Assembly: GCF_001653235.2 (NCBI RefSeq) | Contig: NC_035791.1 | Span: forward strand, 1 to 64,000 | Length of the DNA stretch: 64,000 nucleotides | From: Pochonia chlamydosporia 170 | Lineage: Eukaryota > Ascomycota > Sordariomycetes > Hypocreales > Clavicipitaceae | Direction: 5' to 3' | Shown here: piece by piece, positions 43,915-53,658 of the stretch | How the letters are laid out: each line of letters opens with the position of its first letter | Position numbering within the stretch: the stretch's first letter is position 1 | Translations under genes and position numbers: made by a program | Notes under the pieces: model-generated | What the model was told of the DNA's origin: nothing | The model's input: the letters and a program-made list of their open reading frames with translations, nothing else | Databases searched by the model: none

Positions 43915-46277
43915 GTACGTACGTACGTACAAGAAGAAAAGTACGTACGCGTACTGCGTACGTACGATATTCCAAATAGGGGAATCTGTGGGTCATATCG
44001 TACAAATACGGGGCTGTACAAAAGCTCTGCTGGCTCAACGCACGCCTGATTTTGTACCAATTGAAGGTATCGCTAAAAAGATGGCGCCCACCAAAGCTAA
44101 CGCTGCCTTTGTTTGGCGACAGTTTATCGACCTCGGCCGCTCTAACCCTAAGAAAAGCAAGCGATACAGATGCCGTCACTGCCAGAAGGACTTTGCAGCC
44201 ACTGCTATTGGGAGGCCTAAAGAGCATCTCGCTGCGTGTGAGAAATGGCAAGGCAAGCAGCAACAAGAGCGTCAGGCTCAAGATGAAGCTGGACATCCTC
44301 CCCCATATTCTGAAGCTATACAAAAGAAGATAACCGAGGTCGGAGTTCAGCATATCTCGCAAGACGAGAGTCACAGTTTCGCCTATGATGCCGCCGCCCC
44401 TTCAGCCTGTTCGAGAGCCGCCGTTGGCATTATTTCTTCACTCGCATTAAGCCTGGCTGGAAGCCTCCTAGCCGCGCTGCTATCACGAGAATTCTCCCCG
44501 ACTTGTATCAGGAACTCCTCGACGAGGTTTTCCAACGCATTACTAGCTCAGAATGGTTCAATATAATATTTGACGCTTCCGATAATGTTTCCGGCCACAG
44601 AATCGTTAATATCTCGGTACAAATACCAGACGGCCCAGCTTTCTACTGGAAAACGTTTGATACGGGAGACGAACAGCACACAGCAGAGAACTGGGTGAAG
44701 TTGATATGGAGAGAAATGCAGAAACTGTGCGGCGGTGATCTCTCCAGAATCAACTCTATCTGTACGGATACCGAAAATACGATGCGCTCGGTACACGATT
44801 TACTAGGGAGATTCCCAGAGCTCTCACATGTCAACTTCTCTCTGTGCGATTCTCACGGCCTTCAGCTCTTAATTAAAGATATCCTTCTCCTTCCATTCTT
44901 TGAGGATCTCTTTGATAACGTCACCACACTTCTCACGTTTTTGTCACGGTCTAAATTACAATTGCAAAGATTGAGAACGTGCCAGCGCACAAGGTGGAAC
45001 GGAATACTCCCGCGCTGATCAGAAGGTAACTCGCCAGCTGTCTGTCGGCTACATCCCTATACTAACCAAATAGTGTAATTACACGTTGGGGCTCTCAGTA
45101 CAATTCATTTTTCTCCCTCCTCCGTTCTCGAGACCCTGACAGAGACTGGTCTATTCGAAAAGATGTACGAGACGAGCTGCGATCCCAAGGGTGCCCCGTT
45201 CTCCTGCCTGAAGCGGTTCGGATCATCAAAGACAACAGCTTCTGGCTAAAACTCGAGACTGCGATCGCTGTGCTAAAGCCTGTGAACGACTTTCAACACG
45301 CCTCCGAGGCTGATGAGTCGGGAATCGCGTACGTTGTAAATCGCTGGCTGCAAATCAAAAGCAAGTGGGCCGAGATGAGGGAGGCTGATCAGTTTCCCGA
45401 TGTTCCGTGGGACGATATTGACGCTATATTCAAAGCACGGCTTGATAAGCAAACGTACGATATACATTGGGTCGCTGATGCCCTCCGGCCTGACACAACA
45501 GGTCCGAATTCGAAACTGCCACCTAGCGTCTTTGCGCGCGTACAAGAGTATTTGCGGAAACATCTGAAAAACAACGACGAATATCACCGTGCTCTCTCCG
45601 AATTCACACACTTCCGAATGCGTACGGGCGGCCCAGACGGCTTATTCAATAAGCACAGCGCCGTATACGACGATGGCTTTAAGCCAGCAATGGCATGGCA
45701 GTGCCTCCTCAACCAGGGCTCGATTCTGGCTAGAGTAGCTGTGAAGGTGATGAACACACTTGCGAACTCCGTACCCTCAGAACGAAGTTTCTCTGCTATT
45801 AGTTTCACACATACGAAAGCTCGGAATCGCCTTACGCCCATGCATGTTGATATGCAAGCCTTCATTTTTATGAATGACCGCGTGTTAGATCGTTTCAAGG
45901 ACGAGAAGTATGCCCACAAAAAACGCTGGGCGGATCTTGAGGAGAAGGACTGGCTAGAACTCGAAGATTCATATCTCGAGTTATTTGTGAATGCGCAGGG
46001 CAAGAAGGTCTGGATGGACGGCGCGATGGCCTCAACCAATGAGGATTTTGAGTGGGAGGGTGTATTACAGTCGACGGGTGATATATTGGGTGTTGGCACT
46101 GAGGTGGAATCTGAGGTTTGAGGCTCAAAAATGGTGCAGGGGCAGGGCTCACTATTGCCCAAAAAGGAAGGGGAAATTTGTATGTATGTACTGTATTGTA
46201 CAACCCCATTGTACGTACGGTACTAGGGCTAAAATACAGTACTGTACGTACACGTACTGTACAAGGCCACATCACTA
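43915..46277 (+). mobile_element. hAT element with GTAC-rich ends
   Basis: The left end starts TAGTGATGTTGTACGTACG near 43915. The right end carries the inverted TAGTGATGTGG to 46277. Subterminal regions at both ends are dense in GTAC/GTACGTAC units (43923-43973 and 46179-46264). The flanks do not show an 8-bp duplication (GCCAGCAA versus TTCCCACC), so the exact ends are uncertain by a few bases. Confidence 0.7.
44081..46121 (+). pseudogene. hAT transposase (BED / core / dimerisation), frameshifted
   Basis: The ATG at 44081 (MAPTKANAAFVWRQF) leads into a BED finger (YRCRHCQKDF, EHLAACEKW). The core continues in another frame after a shift near 44395 (FFTRIKPGWKPPSRAA; FNIIFDASDN; FSLCDSHGLQLLIKDI). 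A second shift lies near 45000, just before a normal intron ending at the TAG near 45073 with an ACTAAC branch site. The last exon holds VITRWGSQYNSF and the dimerisation domain (NSVPSERSFSAISF near 45760-45810), ending at 46121. Two shifts make it non-functional. Confidence 0.82.
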
Positions 46278-47184
46278 TTCCCACCAACCCATTACGATTG
46301 GGTTTTGTGGAGGAGAGGCGCCAAAGAAAAGCTAGGGGCGGACAGAAGTAGTCTCGACGATGGTACTCTGTAGAGATGACGGTATGGATACTTGCCCTAC
46401 TACATTTTCTACATTTTCGAATTCTGGGAATATTGGAGCCAAGAAGGCCGTTGGAATTAGATGGCACTCTCATATCAACCCGCCCTCTGGTTCGTTTCGA
46501 AAGGACGTCGGCTGCTTGTGATAAGCTCTTTGACTTGACACCACCACACCCCCCGCCCCCGAGGTCATTGCCAGGAACTTTTGATGTCGATGTGATTGTG
46601 GCACAGGTCCGGAGAATGCGCCGTGCGATCCACGAGAATAATTGGAGGATTCTTAAGCTTGCCCCTCACGGAGGATGCAAAATCGTAATAGGCCTCTGGT
46701 TATTTCTTTACCTTGCCGTTGTCCGTCGTTAAGGCCAGTGTCTTCAATGTCGTGGATGGTTCATTGCGCCTAAATATATTCATTCCTCAGCATTCAGCTG
46801 TCAAGACAAGGTCCAGGATTTGCGGCAAGTTTCCGCTCGTCTCTCACGGCTTATGTCGTTGCGCGTATCGGCCTCTCCTCTCAGCACCTGGAGCAGGGCA
46901 AGACGGGTTGACGACCAGTCACTACAGACAGGCATGCCGTGGCGACTCTTCCAATTACTGTAACTACTCCTTGACCGTTAGTGAGCCGCAGTCCGTGCCG
47001 CTACGCCAATGGATTTGCATTCGAGGATGATTGGCTACATGCAACCGGAGCAGTGCTGTGGCTGCTTAGCACACGGGACAACACAACTGGCATAACCCAA
47101 AGCTGAAGCAGGCCACCAGTCACGGCGCGAAGGGGCCTGGCTGTGATGCGCAAAGTCATTTGACAAGTCAGGTCAGATATCAAC
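46278..47184. other. No supported gene
   Basis: A 118-codon plus frame (46376-46732) is open but unrecognised, with a Pro-rich segment (PPHPPPPRS). No repeats of note are seen. Confidence 0.35.
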
Positions 47185-47290
47185 TCCGTCGTCAAATGCT
47201 TGATACGTCACCCCTCCACTCACGAAGCATAACCTTGTCCAGAATACCTTCCGCGGCTCCCAACCGGTGGTGCCGTTAATCCTAACTCTT
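47185..47290 (-). pseudogene. Second chromodomain relic
   Basis: Minus-strand DNA reads NGTTGWEPR, then ILDKVMLREW in a second frame and TYQAFDDGVDI in a third, matching in order the chromodomain fragment at 13922-14346 (GSTGWEPRRNILDKKM, YVGFDEGVDV). Frame changes show that it is decayed. Only this short core is recognisable. Confidence 0.6.
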
Positions 47291-48291
47291 GGCAGGGGGA
47301 GAATTGAGCACACCATAAGCCGGGCAGCTCATCATCCATCATGCAATCCTTGTCCAGGAGGAGCAACTATAGGTCTTGTCGTGTTTGCCGACGTTTCGGC
47401 GCGAATTTGTTTACAGGGGATCGTATCATGGTGTCGACTTATGGGGTGCCGACTAGCTGGGGTCGTTTTCAAGACAGATAACGTAGGTGCATAGCGAGCG
47501 TACCACTTTTCACCCAAACACCTACCTTGGTCTCTATATGTCTAATGGCTCTACCAAAAACAATGGAATCCACGTCAAATGAAGCTTAAGTAAATTTAGC
47601 GCTTGAAGCACTTAAAAACAATACTTCTTTAAGTATTCGAGCTGCTGCAATGATCTATGGTGTGCCAAGGACAGAGCTCTAACGTCGATGTCAACATTCA
47701 AAATGGCCTAAAGACCGGGGGAAACTATCTTGGCCCCCAATCCTCCACTCCTCTGTTTTCCTAAAATGAGATCTCATTGGACCCCAAGCAAACTCATCCT
47801 TCAGCGGCCATAAGAGGGCGACTTAATGTCCACACACTAACAAATTGGCATATTCGTCTGGTAAACAAGAAAAAATGGGGTTTTTTATCACTTGTTATAT
47901 CCGTTCAAGGCAAATTCCACTCGTGAATAGTCCACAGGCAGTTTTAAGTTCTGCAGTCCAGGCAGCAGGTAAAGCATGCATAAAAAGGTCTCTCTAACAT
48001 ATAACAAATAGAGAATACAAATAAAGAAATCTTGCGGTTGACATGCGGTATTTAGCAGTAATGACGGGCTAGCTGAATGTAGCATGGCGCGACTGCTGTG
48101 GCAGTCATCATATCGAAGACGTGTCATGAGTTATCGTAACGTAATTCTCCTTTCCATTACCAAAGGAGGGATGAACGGTTTCGAATCGTGTACTGTGCGA
48201 CTGGCGATTAGGACCAGTATGTTCGGGTGAACCTCTTGTCATGCTAGCAAATGACTCATCGTGATGTATCAGAATATTGTGAACCCTCTTC
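47291..48291. other. No gene seen
   Basis: No credible coding frame or repeat structure is visible. Confidence 0.45.
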
Positions 48292-49268
48292 TCATCGACA
48301 CTTGGATGAAAGATTGCCTTCTGTTGTGCCTTCTGTTGTGCCTTCTGTTGTGCCTTCTGTTGTGCCTTCTGTTGTGCCTTCTGTTGTGCTTTCAGTCTTG
48401 CTGTTGGTAATACTCTGCGGGACCAAAAAGCTCAGCGTGCTACGTTGCCGTGGGGGCGCAACAAGTTCCTTTAGTTGATTAAGAATAAAGAACTCCAGCC
48501 TCAGTTTCAGGCTATACGTGGCACATTTGAGCGAAGTTTGTACGTGCCACCAATCGTTAAATTCGGTAGCTATCATGACAATATCCAACACAATAAGCAG
48601 GATATTGACGTAGATTAAATGTTTGAGTACGCGGCGAGATTGTTCTGCTTTGATGGACTCTTGGGGTCTTAGCATTTTCCTCGTCTCAAAAACATAGAGA
48701 CTGGAGATAATAATCTCTTGGAGAAAGAAAGCTACAACTTCAATCTTTTCTGATATATCGTAGACCGTGTTCCAGATAGCAGGTACGTCAGGAGAGCATA
48801 ACTATACAGTTTGTTAGTTATCTATCAACGTCCGGCAGCCATGGCTAGGGAAAAATAAACCTTGAACACGATTCCAATAACCGGAATATGGAACATGATT
48901 GCGTCAAGTACTATCATCCGCAGAACCCACTTCAGTTTTGTAAGGCTGCGAGTGGTAAGATGGAGCCGAGAAAATAAAACGAGGGAATGTCCGGTAACCA
49001 TTGCACACCAACCAATCATGCAAATAACAGTATAAACATACTGATTTATTGCGATTTTAAAAATTGTCATTATCAGGCAAGATATGCCAATGATGACACC
49101 TAAAGACGAAACAAGTAGGCTGTAGAAATAAAGTCCGCTGCGTCTCTTGAATAACATCCAGATCATCACCTGTAACTCGATCCAATTGTAGGAGGCGATG
49201 GCTATGAAGGCGACAACCATGGCACATTCTGCTAGTGGCGCCGGTAGCGATACTTGAAAAAGGGTCAT
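48292..49268 (-). CDS. Fungal multi-pass membrane protein (DUF7703-like)
   Basis: Two exons, 49268-48861 and 48801-48292, join in phase across GTTTAT..TGTATAG and give 305 residues. Six to seven hydrophobic spans are visible, beginning with the segment after LAECAMVVAFIAIASYNW. Characteristic tracts are GHSLVLFSRLHL, DAIMFHIPVIGIVF, WNTVYDISEKIEVVAFFLQE and SLYVFETRKML, the pattern of a family of fungal seven-span proteins of unknown role. The cytosolic tail ends in several TTEG repeats encoded by a 12-bp minisatellite. The ATG at 49268 is chosen because the first span follows closely. Confidence 0.75.
48316..48387 (+). repeat. 12-bp minisatellite, six units, in coding DNA
   Basis: GCCTTCTGTTGT is repeated six times without change, followed by a degenerate unit. 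On the coding (minus) strand it encodes repeated TTEG at the C-terminus of the membrane protein. Because 12 is a multiple of three, copy number can change without frame loss. Confidence 0.95.
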
Positions 49269-50059
49269 GATTACTAGTTTGAAACAACTTTGTGAATCAT
49301 TTGTTAGTTGAGCGTGGATGAAGAGACTACTTGTAGTAGGTCGAAACAAGACTCTGCTTGGCTAGAGGTTTTAATATAATACGCAGTTGGATTTTAGAAA
49401 GAAGACGATGTTTATATGAGCAATTGGAGTACTCTTGTGGAATTTTATATGCAAACTTTCAGGTAAATAGATTAAAATGTAGCCTCGGTTAGATTGTAAC
49501 TGGTTTCCAGTTCCTCTCGACTGCGCTTGTATTGTGCAAGCAAGCCAGTCGATTCGTGAGTCCCAGTTCTCATCGAAGATCGTAGGTTTCAGCATTTCCC
49601 TCCGATGAGCAGGTTCTGGGACTTCCAGCTGTGGCGCACACCGCTTTATAACTGAGGCCCTGCGATGGCTTACGTGGCGACCAAACTTGTCCCGCCCCCA
49701 GCGCCTCTTGACCGGAGAAGAGTCCGCGCGCCATCTCAACTTGTGATAGAATCGCTTTAGCCGTCGAGGGAAGAGGGCAGATTTGATGTTCCAAATATCC
49801 AGTATGTACGGGCTGCTTTATCTGCATTACACGACAACCACTTAACCGCACTAAATTGCACTCCCACAAGCCTCATCGTCTCAGCCAACACGCCCCTTTC
49901 CCCTCTGTTATGGCCGGGTTCTATGATTGCTTAAAGACATATCATGTTTCGGTACAAAATGTCGACATTCGGCAGTTGGTCTTGACTGAGCAGACTTCTG
50001 CAATAGGTGGCTTCTTTGAAGAAATACTAGGGCATGACTGTTCCAATTGGGCTGGGCGT
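49269..50059. other. No supported gene
   Basis: Overlapping minus frames (49371-49869) are open but unrecognised. Nothing else stands out. Confidence 0.4.
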
Positions 50060-51015
50060 CTACCGACAGCATGACAGCCGTTTCCAGAAGCTCTGTAAAG
50101 AAGGAATTACAAACCTTGTCCTCGCCGTACAATGTCTCTTAAGCGCATCTTGAATCTGCGTTTCGGTTTTATTGTCAACATCACTCGTCGCTTCATCCAG
50201 TATAAGAATAGGCGAGTCCTTTAAGAACGCCGGAGTAATCGCAAGTCGCTGTGCTTCGCCGTCACTCAACTTCATCCCATTCTCGCCGATGTTAGTATTT
50301 GTACCCATTTGTGAGTGCGAGGATATTGTTGTGAATAGCTACTAAGCGGCATGCAGTGAAAACAGATGTAAACAGCTGTGGATCTTGCGGAACCACACCC
50401 AACGCGTTGTGAAGTGAGGACTGATGTCTTGTCCGTCGATTGTAATACTCCCTTCTTGTACATGAAATCGCATCAGAAGTTTTAGTACCGATGACTTTCC
50501 TGTGCCCGTTGCTTCAACTGTGGCTACAGTTTCGCCAGCCATTGCGCTGATGCCTATGTCCTTTAGAGAAGTTGTTTGTTATTATTGCTAAAGGTGACGT
50601 GGTCAAACTCGACATTGCCTCGAATATTCTCTAATAGTCTTGCACCCGCCGTATTAAGGGCATCAGGTTGTGCCTTGAATAGGTCCAATAATTGACCATG
50701 GTACACAGAAACCGATAGACTACACTTGGCATCCAATACAGCAAATGCCACGCTAATGTCAATAATAGTTGGTACTATACCCAACACTGCCGCCTCAGTC
50801 ACCGTCATAAGTTTGTCTCCTTGTTCAATGGCACTCGCGACTTCAGCAGCATTCTTGTTGGAATGAAAATTAACGGAAAGGCCCATGGCATGACTCAAAG
50901 CCGCCAGAGTAAGCCGCTCACGAGAAAACTGCTTGATTGGAACCTTGCACACGGCAATAACTAGACCGAGACCAGACTTGCCGTGCAGGAGAAGCAGCAG
51001 AATGTATCTCACCAA
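50060..51015 (-). pseudogene. ABC half-transporter relic (Hmt1/Atm1-like)
   Basis: Three minus-strand frames together give the last part of a type-B ABC transporter. The end of the membrane domain includes FHSNKNAAEVASAIEQGD and PTIIDISVAFAV, then VEFDHVTFSNNNKQLL. A Walker A region (ATGTGKSSVLKLLMRF) lies near 50480-50510 with altered glycines before it. The signature LSDGEAQRLAI and Walker B PILILDEATSDVD lie near 50185-50270. The domains are in the right order but at least two frame changes separate them. The layout resembles the heavy-metal-tolerance (Hmt1) and Atm1 group. It is non-functional. Confidence 0.75.
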
Positions 51016-52620
51016 GGCGCAATCTACCGGGGTACATGGACGTTCAGAATCGTTCTCCAGTCAGGCAAGCTGGGCATGTTGCAAGGCAGAGCTGAACTTT
51101 ACGGTTTCTTCTTGGTACTAGGTAAAGGATCCGCAATAGTGTTGTTATTTGTAGTATCTTTTAAGCGTGTCCTTTGTTAGATGAAAATGGACGCTGAACA
51201 GTTCCAAATATGTGAAAGAGCAATCCACAGTGCGCTCATCTCGGACATTATCACATTGTTACAGTAACAACATCCAATCCGCAGGTATACATCCAATTAC
51301 CTATCATCGAACATGTGTTTTATGATCCCTTACACAGCATTGGGCTCCGCTCTAGGAGGATGTCTTCTGTGTTAATAGGTTTGACTGCTCTCTTGATGTA
51401 GCTACTTGCTGAGGATAGTGTTAAACGACATTAATAAACAAGTTTGAGTTTTCAGTGGGTCTGGTTTAGCGGAGTTGGCAGCACTTGGTTGTGTTCGCCC
51501 TAAATACGCCGTAATACAATCACAAAACATATCTGAACTTCGACAATAGCTTCAACCCTTCGATTATGGTGTGTAATAACCAGTCTTTGTCCTGGCCGTC
51601 GATCACCATTCCACCAAGGGGCCCGGAATATATGCAGCTCATTGCTGGAAATGGCGAATTGTGGAAGAACAGGTGGCAGCGAACGACATGGGCTGACGCC
51701 GGACCGCTGCCTGTGTCCGATTGACATTTCGACCTGGCATCCAGGCGTATGATGCTGAATGTGACCGAAGTTGGACAGATGTGGCTGGCTGATAAGGTCA
51801 ACTTTGACAAGTCATAATATAAGATGCCACAAGATAATGAATGCTCCTTGTTGTTTCACTGAGAACGACATAGATGATGAGCTTAATGCTACACAGAAAC
51901 CACGAAACGTCACTGCAAAAGTCATAAGGTAGTCACACGCTGAACTTGCAAAAATAGATCCCTCGTCTTTCGATATAGCTTCCAGAACGCGGTGTCGCAA
52001 CCGAGCCTGGAGTAGCCCGAGCAATGTAAGGACGAGTTGATACGAACAGTAGAATGGGCGGGGAGCGCCTCTTCATTAATCTGCAGCAACTTTATAACAC
52101 AACACTCGGTTGTACCGCTGGATTAGGTGAGACCTCTCACAACTTAGAGGCTGTGGCACACGGTACATGTGCATGGGTTGTCATTTCTTGGGTCTTCTTG
52201 CAGCCCGCGGCACTAATAATAGGGCCGGTAGGCTACTTGAAGAAGAGGCTGCTTGGTGAGAGGAACCTTGAACGACACCGTCTCTTAGTTGCGGTTCTGT
52301 ATCTGTGCGGCGGAAGATGCCGTCAAATCCAATGAATCAACCACTCCAAAGCCGCATCCGCGGCTAGGGTGCTTGACTTCACAGCCTGCTCCGTTTAATG
52401 AAGTCCCCGAAACCGGTTGCGTCTGCTAAGATGAACATGTCGTTCTCACGTCTACGCGTATGTTTTCTTCTGGTAGTGGAGAGGAGCTGACGATGGGGAA
52501 ACTTGGTAGGATAAATATGAACTCCATTCGCCGGCTTGCAATCCGTTTCTCCCCTTCTCAACTAAACCAGCGTGCGGCCCTCTCGCCGCCTATCCAATCA
52601 GTCACTTTTGTTGTTATCAT
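51016..52620. other. No recognisable gene
   Basis: Short frames occur on both strands (for example 51520-51810 minus and 52054-52335 plus). I recognise none and see no supporting introns or repeats. It may hold decayed upstream parts of the ABC transporter. Confidence 0.35.
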
Positions 52621-53585
52621 GATGAGATCCGCATATCAACGATTGCTACCAAGCACAGCTCGATCTAAGGATCCCAGCCCGCAGTCGACTGACTCTGACA
52701 AAGGTAAATCGTTGCTTTCTACGTGCTCCGTAAACCCTGTAGCCTGCGAGCAGTGTCGCCGGAAGAAGGCAAAAGTATGAATGCCTCATTATATGTAAAT
52801 GAAGCCTTTAATTGACAAGCAATTTACAGTGCGAAGGTCAGAGACCGATCCGTCATCGATGCTTCCGGAACCGTACCGAGTGCCACTACGATGTAGACGT
52901 GGGCGAATCTCGTTATTCGGCATTGAAGAAGAGGTACACCACATTGGATAAGGAGGCTAAACAGTTAAGGACAGAAGTCCATCAACTAAGAAGACCCTTC
53001 GGGTGTGTTCAAGCCACATCCGAAAACGAAGAGTACGAGGTTTTCATGCACATTCGATCAGGTGACGACGGCAACCAAATCGATGAACATCGTTCCTACA
53101 ACCACAATAATGGTATAGAAGCAGAAAAAGACAAAATATCGCCCACTTCAACTGATGGATCGGATAAGCCAGACATTGAATCTATCAACACCCCTGTTAT
53201 CATGGTCCCAGCATACCCTTGGACTGTCGTCGCGGGGGACGACGTGGTTTCTAAACTTATATCTCAGTACTTCACTTTCGATTATTTATATGTGTTTCCT
53301 CCGATACTTCGATCTAAATTCGTCCATGAGATGACAGTGGGAGAACCCAATGCGGCGACCTGCTGTTCCCCGCTGCTTGTTAACGCTATATGCGCACAAC
53401 AATATGTGAGTTTTAACTGGTTAATCTTATGGCTGCTCAAATAGAGTAACAATAACTTATGGTCTGACTAGTGGATCATCTGGGTTCCGTACCACCACGA
53501 GATTTGGCTGAGCGGTTCCTAGAAGAGGCTAATCAATTACTCCAAAACCACATCCAGCAAATGTTGTCACGTTATGAGACTCATT
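52621..53585 (+). pseudogene. Zn2Cys6 transcription factor relic lacking a cluster cysteine
   Basis: The ATG near 52621 begins MRSAYQRLLPSTARSK. The binuclear cluster is split by an intron (GTATGA..TTTACAG, about 52777-52829): ACEQCRRKKAK joins CEGQRPIRHRCFRNRTEC. The fourth cysteine, expected in PxCxRC, is Arg (CGT), so the zinc cluster cannot form normally. A coiled linker (RYSALKKRYTTLDKEAKQLR) and PWTVVAGDDVVSKLISQYF follow. After an intron near 53407-53470 the protein resumes (LGSVPPRDLAERFLEEANQL) out of phase and ends at 53588 in foreign sequence. It is similar in layout to the fragment at 42904-43645. Confidence 0.75.
53566..53584 (+). repeat. 19-bp sequence shared with 8282-8300
   Basis: GTCACGTTATGAGACTCAT occurs here and, as the reverse complement, at 8282-8300. 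A near match (GTCACGTTATGAGAGTCA) is at about 35214-35231. Here it marks the point where similarity to the transcription factor stops. It is probably the end of a transposon family not otherwise identified. Confidence 0.55.
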
Positions 53586-53658
53586 GTTAACTAAGCTTCT
53601 TCTCAAAATCATTTTTCTTGTTGTTCGTGCTGCAGACTCTGTCTGCAGCCGTCTTTTA

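Noticed and set aside
45000..45080. hAT frame break explained by the intron alone
   Set aside because: The intron (ACTAAC branch, TAG acceptor) is real, but the upstream exon reaches it in the wrong frame, so a separate shift near 45000 is still needed.
48316..48387. Possible CRISPR-like array
   Set aside because: Units are contiguous 12-mers with no spacers, lie in a coding frame, and the organism is a fungus.
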